64,000 bases of DNA, taken from CAVQCJ01 sp963711005 (lineage in GTDB: Bacteria > Actinomycetota > Actinomycetes > Prado026). Below the pieces are notes generated by a model. It made no database searches and had not been told where the DNA came from. It was given only the letters and a program-made list of their open reading frames with translations. A program made the position numbers and the translations under genes. Location: the NCBI GenBank assembly GCA_963711005.1, contig CAVQCJ010000006.1:744001-808000 (forward strand), written 5' to 3'. This document shows, in pieces, positions 6,874-15,609 of this stretch. How positions within the stretch are numbered: the first letter of the stretch is position 1; the number at the start of each line of letters is the position of its first letter.

Positions 6874-7518
6874 TCAGGGCTTGGCCGGCAGCGGGAACGG
6901 GGCCTGTCGGAGGAGTCCCTCGTCGATCTGTAGGGAGTCGGCGACTCGTCGAAGGTACGCGCGCACCAGGGACAGCGGGTGCCAGGGGAATCGCTCGTCG
7001 AGGGTGCTGTCCTCGGCAAGGTTGCTGTCTGACCAGTCCGAGTCGATAACCCATCCGGTGAGGTCCTGGGCACCCCAAACAACCCGGCCAGCCCTCGTGG
7101 CTTCGTCCAGGATGACCGTTTCGCGTAGCCCGGTAACCCCGCCCTCAACGGCCTCCGCCTTGATCACAAAGCTCATTGGGGCGAACGGGACCGTGTACGA
7201 GCCGATGTAGGCCATCCCGCCCTTGGGCTCGGGACCGGGACGCTGTCTGATCACACTGCGCACCGCGGGGACCTGCCCGACCCGGACGATCTCAAGCTCC
7301 ACCAGTCCGGATTCGGGTGAGAGCAGCGCCTTGTAGGAGCGACGGAAGCCGCTCAGAGTCACCTCCTGGGGCAGGTCCGGTGGGAGCGGGAAACCGTTGA
7401 GGCTGACCGCCCCACCCTGCGGCGGATCCCAGACCGCCAGATTGGGGTCGTCGATGCCGCTTTCCCGTTGCCAACCCACGGCGTCGAAGCGGACGAACTC
7501 ATAGATGGGCCTCGGCAC
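6874..7518 (-). CDS. Uncharacterised cytoplasmic protein
   Basis: 214 residues from a GTG at 7518 (VPRPIYEFVRFDAVGWQRE). A longer frame to 7614 would run through repeat copy F and gives low-quality sequence, so I start at the GTG, although its ribosome site is weak. The protein has no signal peptide or membrane segment. It alternates strands and loops (SLNGFPLPPDLPQEVTLSGF, GMAYIGSYTVPFAPMSFVIKA, VWGAQDLTGWVIDSDW) and ends in a helix LSLVRAYLRRVADSLQ. I do not recognise the family. Single-domain beta-rich proteins of this size in accessory regions are sometimes immunity proteins, but nothing here shows that. Confidence 0.65.
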   Translation of the reverse strand: MPRPIYEFVRFDAVGWQRESGIDDPNLAVWDPPQGGAVSLNGFPLPPDLPQEVTLSGFRRSYKALLSPESGLVELEIVRVGQVPAVRSVIRQRPGPEPKGGMAYIGSYTVPFAPMSFVIKAEAVEGGVTGLRETVILDEATRAGRVVWGAQDLTGWVIDSDWSDSNLAEDSTLDERFPWHPLSLVRAYLRRVADSLQIDEGLLRQAPFPLPAKP

Positions 7519-7560
7519 GGGCGCGAGGGTATCCGACCGCCAGCCAGGATCGGCTGAGCC

Positions 7561-7604
7561 CCTACTGCGGGACGCGATCAGCCCAGGAACGGCACTTCGG
7601 CGCG
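7561..7604. repeat. REPIN-like element, copy F
   Basis: CTACTGCGGGA, then GCGATCAGCCCAGGAA, then hairpin CGGCACTTCGGCGCG (7590-7604). Its right arm keeps GGCACTTCGG, so it is an unoccupied potential IS110 target. Confidence 0.75.
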
Positions 7605-7641
7605 CGCACAACATCGTGGCCCGGCACCACAGGTCGAAGCG

Positions 7642-8064
7642 CTAGGCGGTCGGCCAAACACTGCGCTCGATCTTCGAGGTGACGGCCTCGCCCAACCTGA
7701 CCCCTCGACGAAGTCGCCTGACCGTGAACGGCTGCAGGACCTGCATGGCCGGCCAGCCATCCCGGTGCTCCACCGCCACGCGGATCGCCCGTCCGGCACC
7801 TGCTCGGACCTCGTCAACAAACGCAACGGCCCGGAGCCCTTCCCGCTCCGACACCACCTCGGCGTACAAGGTTTCCAAGGTTAGGCCGGCGTCCGGATCT
7901 GATGAGGGTTCGAGGCCTGGGATCCACCACTCCTGCTCGCCTGTCGTCGCAAGAGCGAATCCGGCAGGCAGGAACCCACCTTCCGCTTCAAGCGCGTGGC
8001 ACGCGTGGGCTAGCCCCAGGGTCGCCAGGAGATTCAGATCGTCCTGTACCGCCTGGGGTGGCAT
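7642..8064 (-). CDS. Uncharacterised protein
   Basis: 140 residues from the ATG at 8064 (MPPQAVQDDLNLLATLGLAH); GAGGGG touches this ATG, so a GTG eight codons upstream is an alternative start. The longer frame to 8124 begins in repeat copy G and is not credible. The sequence shows an amphipathic N-terminal helix, GFLPAGFALATTGEQEWWIPG, a second half LRAVAFVDEVRAGAGRAIRVAVEHRDGWP that reads as beta strands, and a basic tail RRLRRGV. No catalytic motif or membrane helix is visible and I do not recognise the family. It is on the same strand as its neighbours but separated by repeats. Confidence 0.55.
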   Translation of the reverse strand: MPPQAVQDDLNLLATLGLAHACHALEAEGGFLPAGFALATTGEQEWWIPGLEPSSDPDAGLTLETLYAEVVSEREGLRAVAFVDEVRAGAGRAIRVAVEHRDGWPAMQVLQPFTVRRLRRGVRLGEAVTSKIERSVWPTA

Positions 8065-8117
8065 CCCCTCGCCCGAGACCACCAACACATTCTGCCGGGT
8101 CTCGCAACGAGAACGCG

Positions 8118-8176
8118 CGCACATACTGCCGGATCAAGCGCTCCGGCTGGGCGAACAGAACGGCACCTATGTGCCG
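8118..8176. repeat. REPIN-like element, copy G (most complete)
   Basis: Left arm CGCACATACTGCCG (8118-8131), core GATCAAGCGCTCCGGCTGGG and CGAACAGAA, right arm CGGCACCTATGTGCCG (8161-8176). The arms are inverted repeats (CGCACATA against TATGTGC). It ends one base before the stop codon (8178) of the minus-strand CxxC gene. This copy shows what the site of IS110 copy 1 looked like before insertion: AGAAC directly followed by GGCAC. Confidence 0.88.
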
Positions 8177-8177
8177 C

Positions 8178-8324
8178 TCAGCCGGCGCCTCCTCCAAGAT
8201 CCGGAATCGGTCCGGGCCGATGGCCGACCTTCCCGCAGCGGACGCATTGGAGGTACACCTCGCCCTGCAGGTGATGCTTCACCCACTGATGCCAACCGAG
8301 TACGCAGCGCAGAGCACGTGCCAT
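8178..8324 (-). CDS. 48-residue CxxC protein, paralogue of the one at 14724-14870
   Basis: Start ATG at 8324; GGAGG lies 12 bases upstream. MARALRCVLGWHQWVKHHLQ then LQCVRCGK and the ending PDLGGGAG. The paralogue at 14724 has the same length, start, WHxWVK motif, CxxCGK and ending PDLGSGAG, which is the reason to believe this short gene. Cys7 together with the CxxC pair could bind a metal; the protein is basic. Function unknown. The frame upstream of this ATG differs entirely between the two paralogues, which supports the start. Confidence 0.65.
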   Translation of the reverse strand: MARALRCVLGWHQWVKHHLQGEVYLQCVRCGKVGHRPGPIPDLGGGAG

Positions 8325-8442
8325 GGGCGAGAGCATCCTCCGCCAGCCAGCCATCGGCTTCGAGAACGGCGCACCGAACGGCGCATCGGGGCGGCCAAAC
8401 GTATGTTCCGACGGCGACCTAGAAGGAACAGCGTCTGGCCGG

Positions 8443-9033
8443 TCAGGCACCGGGCAGGTCGCCGACCAGCACGGCCAGGTCCGTTTCCAGCCAGGCCACC
8501 CGCTCACTGAACCCAGCCTCGCTCAGCCACGCCAGCTGCTCGTCGACCCGACTGGGTCGGTCGTGATGGTCGTCGATCGGGGTCACCGCGTCAGCGGCGA
8601 TATCGGGCACGACAACGTCACCAAGAACAAACCGGCCGCCGGGGGTAAGGACGGCTGCGATCCGGGTGAACAGATCGGCTTTGCCGGCACCGTCCAGGTG
8701 ATGCACTGCCAGTGCGGAGACAGCCAGGTCGAAGGGCCCGGCCGGCAGCGCCTGTTCGAGACGCCCGACCCGAAGCTCGGCCTGCGGCAGGCTCCAGCGG
8801 GCGTGTTCGAGCATCGCCGCGCTCTCATCGACCCCTACGATCTCCGCCTCCGGATAACAGGACGCGATGCGTTGGGTGGTCACACCCGTCCCGACCCCTA
8901 GCTCAAGAACCCGACCCACGGTCAGCCCCATGATCGCCCGGGCCACCGCGTCCTGGAGGCGCAGGTAGCCCGGGACCTCGGCGGTGATCAAATCCAGGTA
9001 CGTGTCGGGGTCGAAGTGGAACTGCTCACCCAT
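8443..9033 (-). CDS. Class I SAM-dependent methyltransferase
   Basis: 196 residues from the ATG at 9033 (MGEQFHFDPDTYLDLITAEV). SAM-binding motif I is VLELGVGTGVTTQRIA (about 41-56), followed by the acidic residue after strand 2 in IVGVDESAAML, then FDLAVSALAVHHLDG (motif IV region) and GGRFVLGDVV. This is the Methyltransf_25/12 type acting on a small molecule; the substrate cannot be told. TAGCCT sits 7 bases before the start (9041-9046, minus strand), so the message may be leaderless. IS110 copy 2 begins 73 bases upstream, in the same orientation. The C-terminal portion is short but complete. Confidence 0.9.
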   Translation of the reverse strand: MGEQFHFDPDTYLDLITAEVPGYLRLQDAVARAIMGLTVGRVLELGVGTGVTTQRIASCYPEAEIVGVDESAAMLEHARWSLPQAELRVGRLEQALPAGPFDLAVSALAVHHLDGAGKADLFTRIAAVLTPGGRFVLGDVVVPDIAADAVTPIDDHHDRPSRVDEQLAWLSEAGFSERVAWLETDLAVLVGDLPGA

Positions 9034-9095
9034 GAAGCAGAGGCTAGTACTGACCCGACAGCAAAGCGTGCGCCGCATCAGCTGGCCGAGCGGGA

Positions 9096-9105
9096 CGCAC
9101 CGATC
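9096..9105. repeat. Left flank of IS110 copy 2, REPIN-like arm remnant
   Basis: CGCACCGATC. Joined to 10466 it gives CGCACCGATC then GGCACTTCGGTGCG, whose ends CGCACCGA and TCGGTGCG are inverted repeats, so copy 2 also interrupted a member of the repeat family, a very short one. Confidence 0.6.
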
Positions 9106-9119
9106 GAAGCCTCTGTGTG

Positions 9120-10256
9120 TCAAGCGACGTCGGTTGTAGCCTGCTGGTGGAGCCCGGGAAGTGACTTATCCGAAGTGTTGGCCATGGGGATCAGGTCAGC
9201 CGCGCTGGATCTTGTAGACGCCCCCACTTGTCCTCCCGGGCTCCGCTGTGTGTCCGCGACGAGGGTTGCGTAGACCAGGTCGGCGAGGTGGCGTTTGAGG
9301 GCGCGGCGGGCTTCGCCGTTGGTCTTGCCCTCGGCGATCTTCTTGGCGTAGTAGTCGCGGCCGGGGCCGGGGTGGCGTTGCTGGGTGATCGCCACGCCGT
9401 GCAGGGCGGAGTTCAGCTGTCGGTTCCCGCGTCGGGACAGCCGGTGTCGCTGGATCTGCCCGGAGGAGGCTTCGATGGGGGCGACGCCGGCGTAGGAGGC
9501 GTAGTGGGCCCGGTCGGTGAAGCGGGTGATCGGGCCGGTGTGGCCCAAGATCCGGGCCGCGGTGATCACCCCGATGCCCTGGATCTGAGTCAACGTGGTG
9601 CCACTGGCGGTCACCGCATCGGTGATGCGCTGGTGGTTGGCGGCCAGCTTGGCGTCCAGGCCCTTGACGTCGTCGAGCAGGTCGCGGGCCAGGTCCTTGC
9701 GGATCACGTCCACGTCGGTGGTGGGTCGGATCCGGCGCAGCAACGCAGTCGCGGTCGATGCGGAGAGTCGTGTGTCCGCACCGCCTTCGACGAGCTCGGC
9801 GAGCAGACCGTGCAGGCGGGTCACGGCCTGGGTGCGGGCCGCGGTCAGCTGGTGGCGGCGGTCCCACAACAGGCGCATTCCACGCGACGGGTCCTCGACC
9901 TGCACCCGGGCCAGGGTCGGGTGGTGCAACGCGGCCAGGGCGACCGCGGTCGCATCATGGGCATCGGTCTTACGACCCGAGCGGCCCGATAGGACCCGGA
10001 CCCGGGTCGACAGCGACGGCGGAACGTCCCGCACCTGCTCGCCGCGGGCCACCAGCTGCTGGGCCAACAACCGGCCGACCCCGGCCGCGCCCTCCACCGC
10101 CCAGACCCGATCCGGCCACCGAGCTGCGAAGGCGAGCAGCCGATCGACTTGGCGGCGGCTGGAGGTCACCCGAACCGAGGTGACGACCGTTCCGTCCGCG
10201 TTGATCGCCACCGCCGTGTGTGACCCCTTGTGCGGGTCGATCCCGATGATCTGCAC
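9120..10256 (-). CDS. IS110-family transposase (DEDD recombinase), copy 2
   Basis: 378 residues, identical to the copy at 3042-4178, with the same DEDD tetrad (Asp7, Glu55, Asp98, Asp101) and the C-terminal serine pair 264/265. Both copies being intact means the window carries two apparently active sources of enzyme. Its stop lies 87 bases before the methyltransferase start, so the transposase transcript may extend into that gene. Confidence 0.97.
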   Translation of the reverse strand: MQIIGIDPHKGSHTAVAINADGTVVTSVRVTSSRRQVDRLLAFAARWPDRVWAVEGAAGVGRLLAQQLVARGEQVRDVPPSLSTRVRVLSGRSGRKTDAHDATAVALAALHHPTLARVQVEDPSRGMRLLWDRRHQLTAARTQAVTRLHGLLAELVEGGADTRLSASTATALLRRIRPTTDVDVIRKDLARDLLDDVKGLDAKLAANHQRITDAVTASGTTLTQIQGIGVITAARILGHTGPITRFTDRAHYASYAGVAPIEASSGQIQRHRLSRRGNRQLNSALHGVAITQQRHPGPGRDYYAKKIAEGKTNGEARRALKRHLADLVYATLVADTQRSPGGQVGASTRSSAADLIPMANTSDKSLPGLHQQATTDVA

Positions 10257-10465
10257 TGACTGCTCCTACCGCTGGATCCAATGGGGAACCCGCAGCAGAC
10301 AGTCCCGGTGGGAGTGGCCAAGCCTCTGTTGAGTCATGCCGCGGTCGACACCGCCGGGCGACAGTTCGTTCACAGGCCAGCAAGGCAGGCACTTCGCGAG
10401 TCAACCCAGCGACGCCACGGACGCTACGACCACACAAGCCCAACGCCCACCGCAGTCCACCACCG
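10257..10465 (-). ncRNA. Predicted IS110 bridge RNA region, copy 2
   Basis: Same sequence as 4179-4387. Guide-like segments fall at 10388-10396 (left target), 10367-10371 (right target), 10320-10329 (left donor) and 10306-10311 (right donor). The left target guide matches 10388-10396 to the flank 10466-10474 over nine bases. The right target segment pairs less well with this copy's flank (GATCG side) than with copy 1. Confidence 0.7.
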
Positions 10466-10481
10466 GGCACTTCGGTGCGCT
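10466..10481. repeat. IS110 target motif at copy 2
   Basis: GGCACTTCGGTGCGCT, identical to 4388-4403. The 270 bases from here to 10755 contain no gene or element I can support. Confidence 0.8.
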
Positions 10482-10856
10482 AGACCGACGCCTCCCAGCC
10501 GTCCTACTCGCCGTGGTGTCGGTCCGCCAAGGCCCTGGAACAGGCCGTCGCTCGTAGGCACGAAGTCGGGGCTCGCTACCGCTCCGTGGAGTTCGGCGAC
10601 CATGGCCCACTGGCCCGGGGCGGTTCCCCTCTGTGACGCTAGACATGGCTTGGCCGGGGCATCACCCTGAGTGTGCGACCGCCGACCCCGGGACTGCGCT
10701 TGGGCTGATCCGGTGCCGCTCGGCCGTCTGACGCCTTGGGATGGGAGGCCGAGGGATGCCCAGCACGGATTCCCTCGAGCCTGCGGCACCTGAGGTGATG
10801 GCCGGGGGGAACCCCGCGGGGGGGGCGACCGGCGTGTCCGCCCTCGGCGACTGCGG

Positions 10857-12131
<1,275 letters not shown>

Positions 12132-12143
12132 GCCCGCACGCAC

Positions 12144-12187
12144 CGCGCATACTGCCGGTTCTGGGGCGAACAGAACGGCTTCGGTGC
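12144..12187. repeat. REPIN-like element, copy J
   Basis: Left arm CGCGCATACTGCCG (12144-12157), shortened core CTGGGGCGAACAGAA, right arm CGGCTTCGGTGC (12176-12187). It fills most of the 55-base gap between the convergent propeller and GNAT genes and touches the GNAT stop codon. Confidence 0.8.
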
Positions 12188-13002
12188 TATCGGGTGGTGT
12201 CGAAGAGCTCCACGATTCTGCCAACGGGGCGGAACCCGACGGACTGCACGATGGGTCGCGACATCTCCGAGGCCTGGGTGACCATGGCGCGGCATCCGTT
12301 AGCCACCGCGTCGTGCCAGCGGGCCGCCACCAGGCTGCGGTAAGCGCCTCTGCCGCGTGCCTCCGGCAGGGTCGCTGCCCCGCCGAGGAGCATCACGCCC
12401 ACCGTCGTGAACGTCGCCGTGGCTGCGGCAACCGGCCGGCCGTCGACCAACGCCAGGTAGCGACGCCGCTTGTCGTCGCGCTCGTACTCCGCGAACTTGG
12501 TCGGCCGCTGCGAGCGCATCACCGCCAACTCATCGTCGGTAAAGCTGCCCCCGAAGCCCACGTCCAGCACGTCAGCCGATCGACAGAAGTCCTCGTAGTC
12601 CTCGACGTGGCGCACCTCGAGCCCGGCGCTCACCTGTACGGAAGGCGGAGCCGTCAAGACCATGGCCGTGTGCTCGGGCTCGGCTGGGTCCTCGGCGGCA
12701 CCGTGAGCTCGCAGCCTGCCCTCCAGATCAGCCGGGGTGGTGTGCGGCCCCAGGTACCAGGTGAACCCATCCCGACCCCGGTCAGCGAACCAGCCGCGAA
12801 CCCTCGCGATCGACCCATCCGGGTCAGCGGGGAAACGAACTCGGCTCGCTGTTGCGAACAGGGCCGCCGGACCGCCCTGGTCCAGCAGCACCACCTCGCC
12901 CCAGTCCTCCCGACTGCCGCCGGGCGACACAGGCGCGTACGAGTGCAGGTCCTCAGCAACCCACTCCGGTTCAACGCTCAGACCACCGACCACCCCGCAC
13001 AT
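12187..13002 (-). CDS. GNAT-family N-acetyltransferase
   Basis: 271 residues if it starts at the ATG 13002, which lies inside the left arm of repeat copy K; a GTG at 12993 is equally possible and neither has a ribosome site. The C-terminal half is a GNAT domain: GVMLLGGAATLPEARGRGAY then RSLVAARWHDAVANGCRAMV, with the acetyl-CoA loop ARGRGAYRSL at about 217-226, and SVGFRPVGRIVELFD at the end. The N-terminal half (FTWYLGPHTTPADLEGRLRAHG) is of the type seen in two-domain GNAT enzymes. It transfers an acetyl group from acetyl-CoA to an unknown acceptor in the cytoplasm. Confidence 0.88.
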   Translation of the reverse strand: MCGVVGGLSVEPEWVAEDLHSYAPVSPGGSREDWGEVVLLDQGGPAALFATASRVRFPADPDGSIARVRGWFADRGRDGFTWYLGPHTTPADLEGRLRAHGAAEDPAEPEHTAMVLTAPPSVQVSAGLEVRHVEDYEDFCRSADVLDVGFGGSFTDDELAVMRSQRPTKFAEYERDDKRRRYLALVDGRPVAAATATFTTVGVMLLGGAATLPEARGRGAYRSLVAARWHDAVANGCRAMVTQASEMSRPIVQSVGFRPVGRIVELFDTTR

Positions 13003-13045
13003 ACTGCCGGATCTGGTCAGCCCTCTAACGGCACTTCGGTGCGCT
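12996..13045. repeat. REPIN-like element, copy K
   Basis: Left arm CGCACATACTGCCG (12996-13009), core GATCTGGTCAGCCCTCTAA, right arm CGGCACTTCGGTGCG (13029-13043). It has an intact, unoccupied IS110 target motif (GGCACTTCGGTGCGCT from 13030). It lies immediately after the stop codon of the minus-strand gene at 13044 and also overlaps the possible start of the GNAT gene. Confidence 0.88.
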
Positions 13046-13325
13046 ACGCGCCCAGTGGAGGGCTGCCCTCGTCGTCCTCCCAGCCGCGAGCCTCGCTCCT
13101 GGTCAGAGCGTGTATATACGAGACCAAGGCCCCCAAGAACTCGCTGTTCCGGTAGTCGTCGCCTGCGACGCGGACCGACCACTCCTCAGACTCATCACCA
13201 TCCGGCCCGTCGGGCTCCAGCTTGATCATCAGGAAGGCCGCCGACGGCCGCGTTCCGGCTGGAAGGGCGACGAAGTCGAGCCCGGCCAACAACTCGCCAG
13301 GCGAAACCCTGGCCTCCTCAGTCAT
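13044..13325 (-). CDS. Small uncharacterised acidic protein
   Basis: 93 residues from the ATG at 13325, with AGGA 8-9 bases upstream; a start seven codons earlier is less likely. MTEEARVSPGELLAGLDFVALP, then AFLMIKLEPDGPDGDESEEWSVRVAGDDY and a C-terminal helix FLGALVSYIHALTRSEARGW. No membrane helix, signal or metal motif. I do not recognise the family. Confidence 0.6.
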   Translation of the reverse strand: MTEEARVSPGELLAGLDFVALPAGTRPSAAFLMIKLEPDGPDGDESEEWSVRVAGDDYRNSEFLGALVSYIHALTRSEARGWEDDEGSPPLGA

Positions 13326-13337
13326 GACCGCGATCCT

Positions 13338-13371
13338 GCCGCACACCGCCCGCTAACGGCACTTCGGTGCG
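13338..13371. repeat. REPIN-like element, copy L
   Basis: Degenerate left part CCGCACACCGCCCGCTAA and hairpin CGGCACTTCGGTGCG (13357-13371), 12 bases upstream of the start of the 93-residue gene on the minus strand. It has an unoccupied IS110 target core. Confidence 0.75.
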
Positions 13372-13410
13372 CCTGGGGTGGGGTGGTGACCGCTGCCCGC
13401 GGCCCCCTGG

Positions 13411-13443
13411 GGATGGTCGCGCCAGGGGACAGCGCGACCATCC
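13411..13443 (-). terminator. Hairpin after the secreted-protein gene
   Basis: Perfect 11-bp stem GGATGGTCGCG / CGCGACCATCC (13411-13421 and 13433-13443) with an 11-base loop, 17 bases beyond the stop codon of the minus-strand gene ending at 13460. No T-run follows, as is common for actinobacterial terminator hairpins. Confidence 0.65.
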
Positions 13444-13459
13444 TCTGGCCTTGGGAGCC

Positions 13460-14293
13460 TTAGGCCGGGACCCGTCTCGCCCCTGATGCCCAGTTCAGCT
13501 GAATCGTGGTCGGAGCCAAGTTCAACTGGTCAGAGCACGAACCCAACCTGTCGCAGCCGTAGGCAAACAGGGTTGCCGCGGCTGCACCCTTGCCGAACGC
13601 CACAATGGTTGCCGGCACCACCTGAGTGCTCCATTGTGTTGGTGTCCGCGAGCAGTTCGGCACATCGACGCTCGAGTCGCCGGTCGCCACGAACGTTTTG
13701 GATACCCGCTGGGCGAGGTGAATGAACACGCTGGCGTCGATGGCTCGGCTACAGGTCACCGTTCCACTGACGGTGGCGATTCCGTCCACAAATCGCACGG
13801 CTCCTTGCGGGTTCACAGTCGCGTCGGTGATCTTAGGTGGCCGGACAAGATGGAAGACCAGCTTGAAGTTGGGGCCTGTGTCACAACACCGCAGCGCTTC
13901 GATGAAGTAGGTGACCCCCGGCGACGTTACAAAGTCGACGGCGGCCCCGCATCCTGCGATCGGAGCGGAGGACGAGGTGGGGGCGCCCTGAAAGACGTCC
14001 AGTTCAACCCCATAGTCGCTGCCATTCGAGCTCGCTGTCAGCCGTTCTGCGCGGGTGGCCTTGAACTTGAACCACACGTTCGGACCGCTGGCACATACAG
14101 GGGGCGGATCGGCGGGATCTGCGGTGGCCGATGCGGTGTTCTCCGTGTGCGCAAACGGCAGTGAAGTGATCGCCAGCGCATTGCCGGCGGCATCGTTGCC
14201 AACGGCTGCAAACGCTGGGTAGGCGGCCCCGAACCCCATTACCGTTGTGACAGCCCCTACGACTAGTGCCCGGGCAGCATTGAGACGAGACAT
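13460..14293 (-). CDS. Secreted protein with pre-peptidase-like (PPC-type) domain
   Basis: 277 residues from the ATG at 14293; a GGGGG run lies about 6 bases upstream. Signal peptide MSRLNAARALVVGAVTTVMG and FGAAYPAFAA, cleaved after about residue 30. The mature part begins VGNDAAGNALAITSLPF, followed by PNVWFKFKATRAERLTASSN and YGVELDVFQG, the pattern of PPC-type beta-sandwich domains (W-[YF]-x-F then a small beta strand). Paired cysteines (CASGP, AGCGA, RCCDTG, VTCSR, VPNCSR, YGCDRLGSC) suggest an oxidised extracellular protein. The second half (PPKITDATVNPQGAVRFVDG) looks like another beta domain. Role unknown; it is followed by a terminator-like hairpin. Confidence 0.83.
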   Translation of the reverse strand: MSRLNAARALVVGAVTTVMGFGAAYPAFAAVGNDAAGNALAITSLPFAHTENTASATADPADPPPVCASGPNVWFKFKATRAERLTASSNGSDYGVELDVFQGAPTSSSAPIAGCGAAVDFVTSPGVTYFIEALRCCDTGPNFKLVFHLVRPPKITDATVNPQGAVRFVDGIATVSGTVTCSRAIDASVFIHLAQRVSKTFVATGDSSVDVPNCSRTPTQWSTQVVPATIVAFGKGAAAATLFAYGCDRLGSCSDQLNLAPTTIQLNWASGARRVPA

Positions 14294-14723
14294 GCTGAAC
14301 CCCCAACCATCATTCGTGCGGGGCCGACAAACGACATTCTGAGAGGAGTTGGCGGCCCGCCCCGCAACAATCACAGAAACTCGTCGACTGAGTGTGCTTC
14401 TCGCCGCGAGATGGAGGCCTGCGTCACGAGTGAGCAGGGCCTCTCGTAGGCTCTCACCGCCATGCCCCAGGCCGAGATGACAGGCCTGGTCAAGCGGATT
14501 TAGTCAAGATGCCGAGATGTGCGCAGCCATAGGCACTCCGCTCTGAGCACCCGCTCCCGATTCGCGCGCACACTCCCACCACGACCGCGATGTGTCAATC
14601 GGATGTACGTCTTGACCTGCCATCCTGCGGTCAGGCAGCCGGCTGACGTCTCGCGCACCTAATGCCGGTTCTGGGGCGTCCATCTCGGCTACGAGCGCGG
14701 CCGTACCGAGTCTACTGACACCT
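14294..14723. other. Non-coding interval with repeat copy M
   Basis: 430 bases upstream of the secreted-protein gene. Apart from the REPIN-like remnant at 14654-14682 and whatever promoter serves the gene at 14293, I see nothing in it: no frame with coding-like composition and no structured RNA. Confidence 0.5.
14654..14682. repeat. REPIN-like element, copy M (half element)
   Basis: Left arm CGCACCTAATGCCG (14654-14667) and core TTCTGGGGCG as in copy J, but the right arm has been lost or has diverged beyond recognition. Confidence 0.6.
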
Positions 14724-14870
14724 TCAGCCGGCGCCACTGCCCAGGTCCGGCATCGACCACGGTCCCTGGCTGACCTTTCCGCAGCGCGAGCACGCTTCGT
14801 ACTGCTCATTCTCGCGGTGTCGCTTGACCCAGTGATGCCAGCCGACCATGCAGCGCAGAGGGCGTGCCAT
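14724..14870 (-). CDS. 48-residue CxxC protein, paralogue of the one at 8178-8324
   Basis: Start ATG at 14870. MARPLRCMVGWHHWVKRHRE, then EACSRCGK and ending PDLGSGAG. It shares Cys7, the WHxWVK motif, CxxCGK and the last eight residues with its paralogue 6.5 kb away, with the same length and strand. The open frame upstream of this ATG does not resemble the paralogue. Possibly a small metal-binding protein; function unknown. Confidence 0.65.
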   Translation of the reverse strand: MARPLRCMVGWHHWVKRHRENEQYEACSRCGKVSQGPWSMPDLGSGAG

Positions 14871-15117
14871 GGGCAGGAGCATCGTCTGCGGACTCAGCCT
14901 CCGGCTGCACCCGGGGGGTGGGGTCCTGACGTGAACCGCGGACCCCTCCGCGACCGGCCAGTCATGCGCCTCTTCTCGGGACGTCTGAGACGGTTCGATC
15001 ACGCATAGAGACGAAAGGGTCGGAAGAAATGCTCGGAGAGAGATCTTCCGGACTGGCCGGTCTCCCAAGCAGTGGGACCTTCCGTGAGCTCCCCGCCGTC
15101 CAGTCAGAATGCGCAGC

Positions 15118-15609
15118 ATGACAAAGGGGGTCAGACCTGCGCGACGCTGGTTCTGGCAGAAGGAGTCCGGTGCGTCTGCCCAGAACCAGCGGCAGGCCCG
15201 GCGTGGAGGCGACTTCACCCTCGAGCGAGTCGACGGTGCGGAGCCTTTGCTATGCGCCCTTCCGCCACCTCATATGGAGCCCGGTGAGGTGGCCCTGCAC
15301 CAAACCGTCGTCCAGCTACTCGATCCGTCTGCCGGCAGCTTGGACTTTGAAGACGTGGGACAGATGTGGGTGACCGACCGCGCCAGCATGTTCCACTTCC
15401 AGACCCCCGAACATCCCTTCCATCGGCTGCCGTACAGGGATGTCGCAGGAATCGAGTACGACCGCCAGACTCACATCCAGGTCATGCAATGTCAGACGCT
15501 CGAGCGGCCGCCAGCGCTCGACGTTGGAAGACGCGAACCACACGTCCAAGCGATCACCGACAGTTGTGTGGCTGTGGCTCTTCGGGCTTGGCGAACTGCA
15601 AAGTCGTGA
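15118..15609 (+). CDS. Possible bacterial PH-domain-like protein
   Basis: 163 residues from the ATG at 15118; no ribosome site. The second half reads GQMWVTDRASMFHFQTPEHP, then RLPYRDVAGIEYDRQTHIQV and a helix ITDSCVAVALRAWR, the strand-strand-helix order of small bacterial PH-like (GRAM-type) domains where a reported constant (V-T-D-R) precedes a tryptophan- or phenylalanine-containing strand. The N-terminal 60 residues are basic and low quality. It overlaps the end of the convergent membrane gene by 118 bases, so one of the two ends is wrong. Confidence 0.45.
   Translation: MTKGVRPARRWFWQKESGASAQNQRQARRGGDFTLERVDGAEPLLCALPPPHMEPGEVALHQTVVQLLDPSAGSLDFEDVGQMWVTDRASMFHFQTPEHPFHRLPYRDVAGIEYDRQTHIQVMQCQTLERPPALDVGRREPHVQAITDSCVAVALRAWRTAKS

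Larger units (their letters stand above)
9106..10465 (-). mobile_element. IS110-family insertion sequence, copy 2
   Basis: Exact offset (+6078) duplicate of 3028-4387, with no difference visible in coding or non-coding parts, which indicates a recent transposition or recombination event. Its right flank begins with the same 16 bases as copy 1 (GGCACTTCGGTGCGCT, 10466-10481); its left flank shares only the last base, C. The transposase is intact and reads toward the methyltransferase gene. Confidence 0.95.
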
